Origin: Candidatus Thermochlorobacter aerophilus
Lineage (GTDB): Bacteria; Bacteroidota; Chlorobiia; Chlorobiales; Thermochlorobacteraceae
Length of the DNA stretch: 64,000 nucleotides
Assembly: GCA_002794105.1 (NCBI GenBank)
Contig: PHFL01000049.1
Coordinates: 78,867 to 142,866, forward strand
Direction: 5' to 3'
The position numbers and the translations under genes are program-made. This document shows, piece by piece, positions 1-9,354 of the stretch; positions within the stretch are counted from its first letter, which is position 1; every line of letters starts with the position of its first letter. A model generated the notes under the pieces. The model saw only the letters and a program-made list of their open reading frames with translations, made no database searches and was not told where the DNA came from.

Positions 1-1
1 C

Positions 2-1471
2 ATAGAACTTGTCAAAGATTGGCAGAGCAACAATCCGTTTTGTTACGGCATCAACTGGGCAAATGCGATGGAAGTGGCGCTGCGCACAGCAAACTGGATA
101 GCAGGCTTTTACTTTTTCAGCGATGAGCAAGACGACCCTACATTTTGGATTGAATTTCTCAAGTTGCTCTTTCAGCATGGCACCTACATCGAGCACAATC
201 TTGAATACACGCGCCGCAGTGGCAATCATCTCATTGCAGATGCCGTGGGCTTGTTGATGCTGGGATTTTTCTTCAAACAAAGTGTGCCAGCGCAAAAGTG
301 GATAGCACTCGCTAAAAAAATTTTGGAAGAAGAAATCTTAAGGCAAACCTACAGCGATGGCATGGATTACGAAATGAGCTTGGCGTATCACTGCTTTGTA
401 AGCGAAATGTTGCTATCGGCGCTAATTCTGGCACACATCAACAAATCGCCATTCTCGGAAGCATTTAAGGCACGGCTTGAAAAAATGTTTGAACTTGTGC
501 TCTACTGCCTGAAGCCAGACGGCAAACTGCCGCTCATTGGCGATAGTGACGACGGAAAGCTGTTCTGGTTCAATAGCGAAAGCGATTACAACACTCGGTC
601 TGATTTGCTTGCCACTGCCAGCATAGTCTTCAACCGCAGCGATTTTAAGGCAGCCGCACAGCAATTTTCTGAACATGCACTCTGGCACTTGGGCATCGAA
701 GGCTGGGAAAACTTTCAGCGCCTGCCCTCTAACGCACCGCCACTTGAATCAAAATTATTTGAACAGAGTCAACTTGCCGTGCTGCGAACAAAAAACATGC
801 ACTTGGTAATTGACGCAGGCGAACTGGGCAAACGCGGCTGGGGCGGACACGGACACAACGACACATTTTCCTTCGAGCTGTTTTTCAATGGAGCTACATT
901 TATCACCGACTCTGGCACATACTGCTACACAGCCGATAGAACACTGCGCAACCGCTTCCGCTCTACACGCGCACACAACACCGTGATGATTGATGGCATT
1001 GAACTCGCAGAATTTGCCGGAGATTTCAAAATCAAGAAAGACAACACACAGCCAAAAATCATCAAGTGGGAGTCTTCGCCCGAGCGAGATGAACTTGTCG
1101 TGGAGCATTATGCTTACACTGTCTTGAAAAATCCCATAACACACCGCCGAAGCATTGTGCTGGAGAAAACAACGGACGAATGCATCATAACCGATGCGCT
1201 GTTCGGAAAAGGTCAACATGTAGCAGAGCTTTACTTGCATGTTGCACCAGATGTTCGCATCACGGAACAAACAAACGGAAAGTACATGCTCGAACATAGT
1301 GAAACCCAAACTTGTCTCACGCTGTGTCTTCAAGGGGCAGACCGCCTTGTACTTGAGCCATGTGAAATTGCGCCACGCTATGGTGTATTGGAGCGGAGCC
1401 TACGACTGAGGGCAGAAAAAGAATTTGCAAACGAGATGCAAATTCAAGTGAGAATTTCAAAAGAAAACTAA
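2..1471 (+). CDS. Heparinase II/III-family polysaccharide lyase, 5' end outside window
   Basis: The open frame enters from the left edge with no start codon, so the N-terminus lies upstream; the first internal ATG is at 68. The residues before it (DWQSNNPFCYGINWANAMEV) look like the alpha-helical toroid of heparinase II/III-type enzymes, so the gene is cut by the window, not started at 68. The C-terminal half carries the family's beta-sandwich region, with a GGHGHNDTFSFEL segment (one conserved His motif) near residue 263 counted from the ATG at 68 and TDSGTYCYT just after it. Such proteins cleave acidic polysaccharides by beta-elimination and often sit in exopolysaccharide gene clusters. LptD starts about 30 bases downstream on the same strand. 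Substrate cannot be read from the sequence. Confidence 0.82.
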   Translation: MELVKDWQSNNPFCYGINWANAMEVALRTANWIAGFYFFSDEQDDPTFWIEFLKLLFQHGTYIEHNLEYTRRSGNHLIADAVGLLMLGFFFKQSVPAQKWIALAKKILEEEILRQTYSDGMDYEMSLAYHCFVSEMLLSALILAHINKSPFSEAFKARLEKMFELVLYCLKPDGKLPLIGDSDDGKLFWFNSESDYNTRSDLLATASIVFNRSDFKAAAQQFSEHALWHLGIEGWENFQRLPSNAPPLESKLFEQSQLAVLRTKNMHLVIDAGELGKRGWGGHGHNDTFSFELFFNGATFITDSGTYCYTADRTLRNRFRSTRAHNTVMIDGIELAEFAGDFKIKKDNTQPKIIKWESSPERDELVVEHYAYTVLKNPITHRRSIVLEKTTDECIITDALFGKGQHVAELYLHVAPDVRITEQTNGKYMLEHSETQTCLTLCLQGADRLVLEPCEIAPRYGVLERSLRLRAEKEFANEMQIQVRISKEN

Positions 1472-1501
1472 ACTTTGCTGAGAGAGTCTGTAGAGAAGCA
1501 A

Positions 1502-4500
1502 ATGAGAGCCTCTTTGCACGTTTTGCTCACACGCACCATTCTGCTGTGCCTTAGCCTGTGGATAGCCGCTTGTGGCACGACAAATGTACAAGGCTCCAAG
1601 ATAGCGGCGCCATCAGCCGACTCACTTGGGCGCGCACTTCCGGCAGATTCATTGAAGGGAGCAGATGTTGGGCGCGTGAAGGCAGATACATCAAGCGAGG
1701 TTCAAAAGCAATCCGTGCAACGGAGTCCTTCAGCTAATGATGAGAGTGCTGTGCCGCGTCAGCCCGCATCACCAAGCCCGGAGAAAAGTCAGGCACAAAA
1801 ACAGCTTAGCGATAGCAGTGCCGCAGTAAGGCTACCCAAAAAAGGAGCTAAAACAAAAGAATTACAAAGCGATAGTGTGCGTCCGCTCAAGATTCAAAAA
1901 CCAGCGGAAGTGGTGCGAGAAAAACCGCTTCCGCCAGCCGAGCGACGGCGCATTGACAGAGCCAAGCGCTTTGCAATACTGCCACTGCCGCCACCGAAGT
2001 TAGAATTCATTGCCGATAGCATTCGCTTGGGCATCAAGCCCATTGGCAGGGAAATTTTTGGAAGACCTACGCTGGCAATTTTGGATTCGCTGGAGTCGAT
2101 TGAAATCGCCAAACTGCGTGAAGGCGAGTTGGATACCATTGTCTTTTACACGGCTAAAGACTCGGTCGTGTTTGATTTGGAAACAAAAGAAATTGAGCTA
2201 TACGGCGAAGTAAAAATTGATTACCAAGATTTTCGGCTACTGGCGCCTGAAGTGGTGCTCAAGCCCGAAAGCTACACCATCACGGCAAAAAGTTTGTATG
2301 ATGAGCAAGGCGAGCCCATCAAGAACCCGAAGTTCCGAGATGCCACTGGAGAATACGATGCGGAAACCATGTCATACAACTTCAAAACCAAGCGTGGCAA
2401 GGTCAAGTATGTGGAGACGGTCATCGACAACGGCATCTATCGCGGGGCAACCATCAAGCGCCAACCAACTGGCGAACTCAATGTGCAAGATGCGTTTTAC
2501 ACCACGTGCGACCATCCCAATCCGCACTTTTTCTTCTATTGCCGAGAGATGAAAATCATTCCCGGAGACCGAGTCATTGCGCGTCCAGTAGTGCTCTACA
2601 TTGAAGATGTGCCTGTATTTGTTTTGCCTTTTGCATTTTTCCCTTCACGGGCTGGGCGCTCGTCAGGCATTATTGTGCCACGCTATGGGCGAGACAATTT
2701 CAAGGGCTGGAACTTTGCGCAAGGCGGCTATTACTTTGCAATTAACGACTACATGGATGCGCGCATCGTCGGCGATATTGGCTTTCGTGGCAGCTGGCGC
2801 TTGGGCGGCGCCTTGCGCTACATCAAACGCTATGAATTTCAGGGCATTTTCACCACAGAGTTCGAGCGCCAACTCTTCAACGAAGCCGGCGACCCAGACT
2901 TCCGACAAAATGATGTATGGAACATGGCAATTCAACATTCACATACATTTGACCCAACCATGTCGCTCTCGGTCAATCTCAACTTCGTGAGCGGCAATCA
3001 ATTTAGTCTGCAAACATTTAACCCGCAGAACATTCTTAGCCAGCAAGCGACCTCAAACGCCAGCTTTCAAAAAACCTTCGGTGAAAATGAACGCACCATC
3101 AACATTGGCTATCAACGCACACAAAATTTGCGCGAAACAAACCTAACCAATAGCGTAACATTTGGGTTCAGTCAAATTCAATTCTTCCCGTTTCGCCCAA
3201 GAAAAAGCACAGGCAAAGGCTTCTTAGAGCAAATTGGACTTGCCCCAAATTTGACGCTTAGCGGTACCTACAACAACACCGACAGCACCTTTACCTCGAG
3301 CCTCAACGGCAACACCCAATTTGGGTTCAATATCCAGCAAGAAATTACGCAAGGCTTGCAATACACACTGGCGGCAAATGTGTCAGCGGTAGGTCAGTAT
3401 CAGAATGCACAGCGCTTTGGAACATTTAACCCCGAACAAGAAAAATCTGGCATCCAAATTCAATACCCGATTAACTTTTCGCTGGTCTTGCCGCGCTACA
3501 CCACAAGTTTCAACTTTGGGCTGGCGCTAAACACAAACCTTGTCGACCGCACCATCACCAAATTTGTGAGCCCTTTCACACGCCGAGATACCACTGTGGA
3601 GACACGAGGGCTGTCAGGATTTACAACCTATTCGCTCTCGGCAGGAGTAAGCTCGCGCCTATTTGGCACGCTCTTTACGCCTTTTCTCGAAGATGTGATT
3701 GGGTTAAAAGCCGTGCGGCACACGGTGCAGCCAAACATCGCCTTTGTGTTCAGTCCCGATTTTCAGCGTCCAGAGTTTGGCAATTTTGGCACCTTCATTG
3801 ATGCGCAAGGACGAGAACAGCGATTTAATCGCTATGAACGTGCGCTCTTTAGCAGCGTGCCCGGCGCCAGCCAAGCCATCAATGTCAGTATGCAAAATAT
3901 CTTTGAAATCAAGGTTGCAACGCTCGACACCACAAAAGCCATTGACGACCCAGCGCGCAATGAAAAAGTCTTACAGGTGCTCAACTTGGGACTAAGCACC
4001 AGCTACAACTTTGCAGCCAATGAGTTCAATTTGGCACCGCTTTCCATCAATGCACAGAGCAACACGCTGGCACCGGCACTCTCACTCAATGGCTCGGCAA
4101 CATTCGACTTTTACAGCTTCAATGATTCCACAGGGCAGCGCATCAATCGCTTTCTATGGAACGATGGCAAAGGCGTGCTGCGCCTGACACAAGCCACATT
4201 GCAGTTTTCAACCACTCTGGCTGGAGAGCGTCAGCGCAATCCAGAGCGGCAGACATTCGGTGCCGATACCACACAGCCACAATTGCAAAATGCCAGTGCA
4301 ACCGTTTTACCAACCGATTTAGGCGGAGTAGCTTTGGGGCAAAATGTTGACTTTGATGTTCCATGGAACCTTGCCTTGAATGTGAATCTCAGTGCGACAC
4401 AAACCAATCCGATTCAGCCGTTTGTGCTGGATGCAAACATCAGCGGACAACTTGCGATTACACCGACGCCGAATTGGAAAGTCAGTGCTACAGCCGCCTA

Positions 4501-4699
4501 TTCAGTGCGCGACCGCCGCTTCTTAGCGCCACAAATTCAAATCAATCGCGATTTTCATTGCTGGGAATTGAGTGCAAATTGGGTGCCTGTGGGACAGTTC
4601 TCAAGCATCTTTTTGCAAATCAATGTCAAAGCCCCGCAGTTGCGCGACATTCGCATCGAGCGGCGCGATACACCGCAAAATATCTTCTTTTCACCTTGA
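1502..4699 (+). CDS. lptD: LPS-assembly outer membrane protein LptD (OstA-like)
   Basis: About 1065 residues. LptD is the outer-membrane barrel that inserts lipopolysaccharide into the outer leaflet. I prefer the ATG at 1502 over an upstream TTG at 1475, because it opens directly into a hydrophobic signal sequence ending IAAC at Cys24, a good lipobox. A Pro/Lys/Ser-rich linker follows to roughly residue 150. An OstA-type jellyroll then runs from about residue 200 (DTIVFYTAKDSVVFDLETKE and the following strands), with TCDHPNPHFFFYCREMKI around residue 340. The rest is a long series of aromatic/polar alternating strands ending in NIFFSP, typical of a barrel. Cys pairs near 337 and 349 could form a disulfide. 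It follows the lyase by about 30 bases, probably co-transcribed. The lipid anchor is unusual for LptD. Confidence 0.82.
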   Translation: MRASLHVLLTRTILLCLSLWIAACGTTNVQGSKIAAPSADSLGRALPADSLKGADVGRVKADTSSEVQKQSVQRSPSANDESAVPRQPASPSPEKSQAQKQLSDSSAAVRLPKKGAKTKELQSDSVRPLKIQKPAEVVREKPLPPAERRRIDRAKRFAILPLPPPKLEFIADSIRLGIKPIGREIFGRPTLAILDSLESIEIAKLREGELDTIVFYTAKDSVVFDLETKEIELYGEVKIDYQDFRLLAPEVVLKPESYTITAKSLYDEQGEPIKNPKFRDATGEYDAETMSYNFKTKRGKVKYVETVIDNGIYRGATIKRQPTGELNVQDAFYTTCDHPNPHFFFYCREMKIIPGDRVIARPVVLYIEDVPVFVLPFAFFPSRAGRSSGIIVPRYGRDNFKGWNFAQGGYYFAINDYMDARIVGDIGFRGSWRLGGALRYIKRYEFQGIFTTEFERQLFNEAGDPDFRQNDVWNMAIQHSHTFDPTMSLSVNLNFVSGNQFSLQTFNPQNILSQQATSNASFQKTFGENERTINIGYQRTQNLRETNLTNSVTFGFSQIQFFPFRPRKSTGKGFLEQIGLAPNLTLSGTYNNTDSTFTSSLNGNTQFGFNIQQEITQGLQYTLAANVSAVGQYQNAQRFGTFNPEQEKSGIQIQYPINFSLVLPRYTTSFNFGLALNTNLVDRTITKFVSPFTRRDTTVETRGLSGFTTYSLSAGVSSRLFGTLFTPFLEDVIGLKAVRHTVQPNIAFVFSPDFQRPEFGNFGTFIDAQGREQRFNRYERALFSSVPGASQAINVSMQNIFEIKVATLDTTKAIDDPARNEKVLQVLNLGLSTSYNFAANEFNLAPLSINAQSNTLAPALSLNGSATFDFYSFNDSTGQRINRFLWNDGKGVLRLTQATLQFSTTLAGERQRNPERQTFGADTTQPQLQNASATVLPTDLGGVALGQNVDFDVPWNLALNVNLSATQTNPIQPFVLDANISGQLAITPTPNWKVSATAAYSVRDRRFLAPQIQINRDFHCWELSANWVPVGQFSSIFLQINVKAPQLRDIRIERRDTPQNIFFSP

Positions 4700-4722
4700 G
4701 CCTTTTTGCATAAGGTTCAAGG
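4694..4722 (+). other. Stem-loop overlapping the lptD stop codon
   Basis: CCTTGAGCCTT pairs with AAGGTTCAAGG around a 7-base loop, giving an 11-pair stem with one G-U pair. It overlaps the lptD stop codon. No T-run follows, so it is a poor intrinsic terminator and could instead protect the 3' end of the transcript. Confidence 0.45.
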
Positions 4723-4760
4723 CGCGTGAGGACAGGTGCTAAAGATGACCGCACATGTTG

Positions 4761-4768
4761 TATTTTTG
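4761..4768 (+). promoter_or_regulatory. Possible Bacteroidetes-type -7 element before queF
   Basis: TATTTTTG matches the TAnnTTTG -7 consensus known for Bacteroidetes housekeeping sigma factors and lies 28 bases before the queF ATG. No convincing -33 TTTG partner is visible, so this is weak. Confidence 0.25.
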
Positions 4769-4796
4769 TGCATCTAAACATCAACTTGCATGAGCC

Positions 4797-5192
4797 ATGA
4801 AGCCAGAACTTCTTGAAACCTTTGAAAACAAATTCCCAGACCGCGATTACGTCATAGAGATTGTCAATCCGGAGTTTACCTCGGTGTGTCCGAGAACGGG
4901 CTTGCCAGACTTTGGCACGGTAACCATTCGCTATGTGCCAGATAAAGTCTGTGTTGAGCTCAAGTCGCTCAAATACTACTTTCTTGAATACCGCAATGCC
5001 GGCATCTTCTATGAAAATGTGACCAACACCATTCTTGACCATTTGCAGCAGGTGCTCAAGCCGCGAGAAATTACGGTTATTACAGAGTGGCGGGCACGTG
5101 GCGGCATTACTGAGAAAGTAACTGCTGAATACAAAGCTAAACCGCAGCGCACACGAACAGGCTTCGTGCTCGAAGAGCGCGCACAAAGCTAA
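4797..5192 (+). CDS. queF: NADPH-dependent 7-cyano-7-deazaguanine reductase
   Basis: 131 residues, the short single-domain form of QueF. It reduces preQ0 to preQ1 in queuosine synthesis in the cytoplasm. The catalytic pair is visible as Cys31 and Asp38 in [11 protein letters not shown], with the spacing of seven residues seen in the Bacillus enzyme. The family signature ELKSLKYYF follows at about residue 60, and the NADPH/substrate-binding helix after it. The ATG at 4797 gives a normal N-terminus. The gene overlaps the convergent ABC transporter gene by four bases. No other queuosine gene is nearby. Confidence 0.95.
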   Translation: MKPELLETFENKFPDRDYVIEIVNPEFTSVCPRTGLPDFGTVTIRYVPDKVCVELKSLKYYFLEYRNAGIFYENVTNTILDHLQQVLKPREITVITEWRARGGITEKVTAEYKAKPQRTRTGFVLEERAQS

Positions 5193-6733
5193 GTGATATA
5201 CTCGCCGATTTTTTTCTCAAATTCGGTGGGATTTTGGCGCAGGCGTTTTGTCTCCTCGCGAGAGAATTCATAGCGAATTTGACCTTTGTAAAGACAGCCG
5301 ATTCTATCCGAGAGCGAGATAATTTCATCTAACTCTGCCGAAATGAGCAGAATGGCAACGCCTTGCGCGCGCGCATCCAAAATTTTGCGATGAATAAATT
5401 CAATTGCGCCAATGTCGACGCCGCGTGTGGGTTGAGCCAAAATCAAAAGTTTCAGTCGAGGGCGAGATAGCTCTCGCGCCGATACCACTTTTTGCTGATT
5501 GCCGCCCGAGAGATTTTCAATGCGCTCGTCAGGCGAGATGCCTTTGGCAGAGCGCACATCAAAGGCTTGAATCATGTTGCGGCAAAAGGTGTAGAGGGCA
5601 TCAAACTTCAGCGCAAAGCGCGCTGAAAAATCTGGCTCATAATGACGCCCGAAGATGAGATTTTGTGCAATCGAGTAAGAAGGCACCACTGCATAGCGTA
5701 GCCTATCTTCTGGCACATGCGAAACCCCAAGCTGGGCAATGGCACGCGGCGATTTGCCCAAAAGACTTGTGCCTGAAAGCAACACTGTGCCTGAAACCTG
5801 CGCCCCTTCATCAATCATGCCCCAAAGTGTCTTGAGCAGTTCGGATTGTCCGTTCCCCTCCACGCCCGCAATGCCGTATATCTCGCCAGCGCAGATGCTA
5901 AATGAAAGCGACTGCAAATGCGGCACACCTTTGGCATCAAGGTAGGTCAGCGAACGCACCTGCAAAACCTCATCTTTCGGCGGCGTATCTACATGCGGCA
6001 GACTCAGTAGCACATCTTTGCCGACCATCAGGCGTGCCAGCATCGTCTTGTTTGTTGCCGCTGTAGGCAGCGTGTCAACCAGCTCGCCTTGACGCATGAC
6101 ACTGACATAATCCGAAAACGCTAAAACTTCATCGAGCTTGTGCGTGATAACCAGCACGGTTTTGCCTTGTGCAGAAAGCGATTTGAGGGTCGAGAAAAGT
6201 TGCTCGACTTCAAGCGGCGTGAGAACGGCAGTAGGTTCATCCAAAATGAGAATCTGTGCGTTGCGATAAAGCAGTTTGAGAATTTCAACGCGCTGCTCTT
6301 CACCGACTGAAAGTGACGAGACGGGCGCATCAGGATTGACATGCAAGCCAAACTGGCTGGAAAGTGCTTCCAACGTACGGCGAGCGGCATCGAAGTCAAT
6401 TTGCAAGTGGCGCACAGGCTCGCTGCCAAGAATGACATTTTCAAGCACGCTAAGTGAGCGCACCAGCATAAAGTGCTGATGCACCATGCCAATCCCCAAA
6501 CGAATTGCGTCAGCAGGTGAGCTGAAGAATGCACGCACGCCGTTGATGTAAATCTCACCCTCATCGGGCTGATACAAGCCGTAAAGAATTTTCATCAATG
6601 TGGATTTGCCTGCCCCATTTTCGCCGACAATCGCATGCACCGTGCCGCGCTCGACGGTCAGCGAAACCTGTTTGTTGGCATAAAAATCACCGAACTTTTT
6701 GGAAATGCGCTTTAGCTCTACCGCTGCCGACAT
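5189..6733 (-). CDS. Nucleoside/simple-sugar ABC transporter ATP-binding protein, two ATPase domains
   Basis: 514 residues from the chosen ATG at 6733; the frame stays open further upstream, but that extension has no family similarity. Two tandem ABC domains are present. The first has Walker [10 protein letters not shown], the Q-loop HQHFMLV, signature [12 protein letters not shown] and Walker B ILILDEPT. The second has the degenerate P-loop GVEGNGQSE, signature [10 protein letters not shown] and Walker [13 protein letters not shown]. This layout and the MVHQHFMLV motif match the YufO/NupO-type ATPases that work with BmpA-like binding proteins and two permeases for nucleosides or related compounds. 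No permease or binding protein lies beside it, so any partners are elsewhere. The neighbouring ferredoxin gene is divergent. Confidence 0.85.
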   Translation of the reverse strand: MSAAVELKRISKKFGDFYANKQVSLTVERGTVHAIVGENGAGKSTLMKILYGLYQPDEGEIYINGVRAFFSSPADAIRLGIGMVHQHFMLVRSLSVLENVILGSEPVRHLQIDFDAARRTLEALSSQFGLHVNPDAPVSSLSVGEEQRVEILKLLYRNAQILILDEPTAVLTPLEVEQLFSTLKSLSAQGKTVLVITHKLDEVLAFSDYVSVMRQGELVDTLPTAATNKTMLARLMVGKDVLLSLPHVDTPPKDEVLQVRSLTYLDAKGVPHLQSLSFSICAGEIYGIAGVEGNGQSELLKTLWGMIDEGAQVSGTVLLSGTSLLGKSPRAIAQLGVSHVPEDRLRYAVVPSYSIAQNLIFGRHYEPDFSARFALKFDALYTFCRNMIQAFDVRSAKGISPDERIENLSGGNQQKVVSARELSRPRLKLLILAQPTRGVDIGAIEFIHRKILDARAQGVAILLISAELDEIISLSDRIGCLYKGQIRYEFSREETKRLRQNPTEFEKKIGEYIT

Positions 6734-6829
6734 GTTGAAAAAAAATGATTGTTCATGAAGTATTTCTTGTCGCAAGAAAAAAGTGTAAGTTTGCTTCGGA
6801 AAAATCTTGAACCTCAAGGCAGTAAAACT

Positions 6830-7165
6830 ATGAGATTTCGCCGCCATCTTTTTACCTGCACCAACACTGCGACCTGCGCGCAGCATCATAGCGAAGAAAT
6901 TCAGCAGTATCTCAAAGCTCGACTGAGAGAGTTAAAACTGCACCGAGAAATTCGGGCAAACAAGTCAGGCTGCTTAGATGCATGCTCATTTAGTCCTGTA
7001 ACCGTCATTTATCCCGAAGGAATTTGGTATCGCATCAGCTCCATAGAGGAAGCGGAAGAGATTTTGCAACAGCATATTTTGGGCGGCAAGCCCGTTACGC
7101 GCTTGATGGTACGCGAGCTGAATCCGCACTACGATTTTGCCAAAGAGTCGGTCAGCAGTGTGTAG
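6830..7165 (+). CDS. Thioredoxin-like (2Fe-2S) ferredoxin
   Basis: 111 residues from the ATG at 6830; AAGG about ten bases upstream supports this start over an earlier ATG at 6749, whose extension looks like 5' leader. Cys10, Cys16, Cys48 and Cys52 form the ligand set of thioredoxin-fold ferredoxins, with the typical SGCLDACSFSPVTVIYPEG segment. Such proteins carry one [2Fe-2S] cluster and act as small cytoplasmic electron carriers. The N-terminal C-x5-C spacing matches the standalone bacterial versions. It is divergent from the ABC ATPase gene and converges on the glycosyltransferase gene. Redox partners cannot be inferred here. Confidence 0.83.
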   Translation: MRFRRHLFTCTNTATCAQHHSEEIQQYLKARLRELKLHREIRANKSGCLDACSFSPVTVIYPEGIWYRISSIEEAEEILQQHILGGKPVTRLMVRELNPHYDFAKESVSSV

Positions 7166-7197
7166 CCTATTGGGCATCGCCAGTTGTGCCGTAGAGG

Positions 7198-7953
7198 TTA
7201 ATCGCAAGTGGGCGGTTCAAAGATTTTGAAGTGCGCCAAACCAAGTTTTTGCAAAGCATATTGCACCGAGACGCCAAGCACGCCAAAGCCATATTTGACG
7301 CTGCGGCGAAAATTGATAGAAGATGCCTCGGCAAAATACTTGGTCGGGCAAGTAACTTCGGCAATCTGAAAACCAGCCCAAAAAATCTGCGCCACCATTT
7401 GATTATCGAAGATAAAATCGTCAGAGTTGGCGTGATAGTTTACCTTGAGCAACACCTCGCGTGAAAAGGCACGGTAGCCCGTGTGGTATTCCGAAAGTTT
7501 TTGGTTCATCAAAAGATTTTGGACAAAGGTAAGAAAACGGTTGGCGATATACTTGTAGAGCGGCATGCCACCTTGACGAGCGCCCTTGCCCAAAATACGC
7601 GAGCCGAACACCACAGGGTAAAGCCCGCTGGCAATGATGTATGCCATAGGCACAATGAGCTTTGGTGTGTATTGGTAATCGGGGTGAAGCATAATGACCA
7701 CATCCGCGCCTAACGACAGGGCTTTGTCGTAACAAGTTTTTTGATTGCCGCCGTATCCGCGATTGCGCTCATGCTCAATGATGTGGCGAATCCCCAAACG
7801 ATGAGCAATTTCAAGTGTCTCATCTTTGCTGGCATCATCGACCAGAACCACTTCGTCGACCACATCCTTTGGAATTTCTTGGTAAGTGCGCTCCAAAGTA
7901 CGAGCGGCGTTGTAGGCTGGCAAAACGACGACGATTTTTTTGCCGAGAATCAT
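7198..7953 (-). CDS. Glycosyltransferase family 2, dolichyl-phosphate-mannose-synthase-like
   Basis: 251 residues with no membrane tail, so likely cytoplasmic or peripheral. A GT-A fold is indicated by VVVLPAYNAARTL at the N-terminus, VLVDDASKDET near residue 36, the NRGYGGNQKT loop and the acidic HPDYQY motif near residue 95. A HTGYRAFSREVL segment follows at about 160, typical of polyprenyl-phosphate hexosyltransferases and related enzymes. It probably moves a sugar from a nucleotide donor to a lipid phosphate or glycan acceptor; the exact sugar cannot be read. The gene converges with the ferredoxin gene and leaves only about 30 bases between the stop codons. Confidence 0.85.
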   Translation of the reverse strand: MILGKKIVVVLPAYNAARTLERTYQEIPKDVVDEVVLVDDASKDETLEIAHRLGIRHIIEHERNRGYGGNQKTCYDKALSLGADVVIMLHPDYQYTPKLIVPMAYIIASGLYPVVFGSRILGKGARQGGMPLYKYIANRFLTFVQNLLMNQKLSEYHTGYRAFSREVLLKVNYHANSDDFIFDNQMVAQIFWAGFQIAEVTCPTKYFAEASSINFRRSVKYGFGVLGVSVQYALQKLGLAHFKIFEPPTCD

Positions 7954-8071
7954 ATAGCCAAGCCGATTTTCAGCATTTCAAGATAGTGTTGCAAATTGTA
8001 AATTGCTCAAGACTGTTCAGCAAAAGCTGGCAGGTTCAAAGTGCTTTTGCTGTGTTTCATGACCGAAAGCT

Positions 8072-8305
8072 ATGAAGCCAATTTATTACTTTATTGCCTG
8101 TGGTCTTTCCATCGGGCTCTCCATCTATATGTTTGTGTTCGGCACAAGTCCAAACCATGAAGCGGTAGGTATTTTCATTGGGCTGTGGGCGCCAACGATT
8201 ATTGGTATTGGTATCTATAACGAACTTATCAACATCTATGAGGAATTGCTACTGCAGCGTCGAGAGCGCGAAAAAGAAAGAGAGTATGAAAAAGCCCGAA
8301 AATAA
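8072..8305 (+). CDS. Small two-helix membrane protein, unknown function
   Basis: 77 residues. Two hydrophobic stretches are visible, about residues 4-24 (YYFIACGLSIGLSIYMFVFG) and 31-50 (AVGIFIGLWAPTIIGIGIYN), followed by a charged tail rich in Arg, Lys and Glu, likely a short cytoplasmic coiled coil. The amphipathic charge pattern and clean start argue for a real gene, but I recognise no family. It sits alone between the glycosyltransferase gene (divergent) and mlaD (convergent). Confidence 0.55.
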   Translation: MKPIYYFIACGLSIGLSIYMFVFGTSPNHEAVGIFIGLWAPTIIGIGIYNELINIYEELLLQRREREKEREYEKARK

Positions 8306-8358
8306 TTGCTCTACCTGCCAGCAACAGCATGGCTCGCATAAGCTCGTTCCTGCTTTCC

Positions 8359-9321
8359 TTAAAACACGCGAATGGTAACATAACGACTGGGATTTTTGCG
8401 CAGGTCGTTAAGTAAGGAATCTAATGCGATGGCAGTGCTGTTGAGATTTTTGTAGAGCGCTCCGTCTGTTGTGAGCTTGCTTAATGTGCCGTTAGGGTTT
8501 TCTAACCGTGTGATAAGTGTATCCAATCGCTGGGCAATCGTGTTAAGATTTTTGTAGAAGGAATCATCAACGAGGAGTTTGCCGAGAGTGCCTTCACCCT
8601 TTTTCAGTGCCTGAGAAATCTCCTCGAAGTTGCGCATGGTGCTTTCAAGGTTGCGGGCAAGTGAGCGCTCGTTGAGCAAGTAGGGCACCAGCCCATTACC
8701 CTGCGTTAGTGCGGCAGTGGCGCGTTCCAAATTGGAGAGCGTGTGCTGAAGTTGCTGCAAAAGTTCTTCAGATGTAAGCAGTTTGCCCAGTGTACCTTCA
8801 CCGCGATTGATTTTGGAAAGCAACGCATTTACGCTATCAATCGTGTGCGCAACAGAGCCGAGCACAGTCTCCAGCCCGGTTGTGGCTTCATACTCCAAGT
8901 AGCTGCCAGGTGCCAATGGCTTGCCATGTCCGGGCACAACGGCGACAAGCTTATCACCCAAAACCCCGCGTCCAGTAATGGTGGCTTTCGAGCCCTCACG
9001 AAAAAGATAGGCATACTCTTGGTTGATAAGCAGAGTAACCTCAACCCCAATGGTCGTATCGTTCAGTGAAGCAAAATCTAATGACAGCACAGTGCCGACT
9101 TTTTTGCCAGCCACGGATACCAAATTGTTTTCGGCAAGACCGCCAATGTCAGGAACAAAAATTTTGTAGGTAACCTTCTTTGATAGCGCGCTGGTATTTC
9201 TGCCAATAACCAGTGCTAAGAACGCCATGACGGCAACACCGATAACAAACAAAATGCCTGTGCGCAGATTCCGCCACTGAACCGTATTGGATGTGAAGGT
9301 GCCAGTTGCAATTTCAGTCAT
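8359..9321 (-). CDS. mlaD: MCE-domain lipid-transport protein (MlaD-like)
   Basis: 320 residues. One N-terminal membrane segment (about 20-40) anchors it in the inner membrane. An MCE domain follows at about 50-130, with the IGGLAENNLVSVAGKKVGTV and GRGVLGDKLVAVVPG segments. The C-terminal part is helical and contains three copies of a GEGTLGKLL-like motif, at about 173, 242 and 276, each followed by a short helix; the last ends NPSRYVTIRVF. MlaD-type hexamers bind phospholipid between the two membranes and dock on MlaE/MlaF. The order mlaE, mlaF, mlaD on one strand supports a single transporter operon. No clear Shine-Dalgarno precedes its ATG. Confidence 0.9.
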   Translation of the reverse strand: MTEIATGTFTSNTVQWRNLRTGILFVIGVAVMAFLALVIGRNTSALSKKVTYKIFVPDIGGLAENNLVSVAGKKVGTVLSLDFASLNDTTIGVEVTLLINQEYAYLFREGSKATITGRGVLGDKLVAVVPGHGKPLAPGSYLEYEATTGLETVLGSVAHTIDSVNALLSKINRGEGTLGKLLTSEELLQQLQHTLSNLERATAALTQGNGLVPYLLNERSLARNLESTMRNFEEISQALKKGEGTLGKLLVDDSFYKNLNTIAQRLDTLITRLENPNGTLSKLTTDGALYKNLNSTAIALDSLLNDLRKNPSRYVTIRVF

Positions 9322-9354
9322 TGGTAGGCAAAGATGATGATTGACAAATGCTTG

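Noticed and set aside
6749..6829. N-terminal extension of the ferredoxin gene from an ATG at 6749
   Set aside because: The 27 extra residues have no similarity to the family, and the ATG at 6830 has a better ribosome-binding site.
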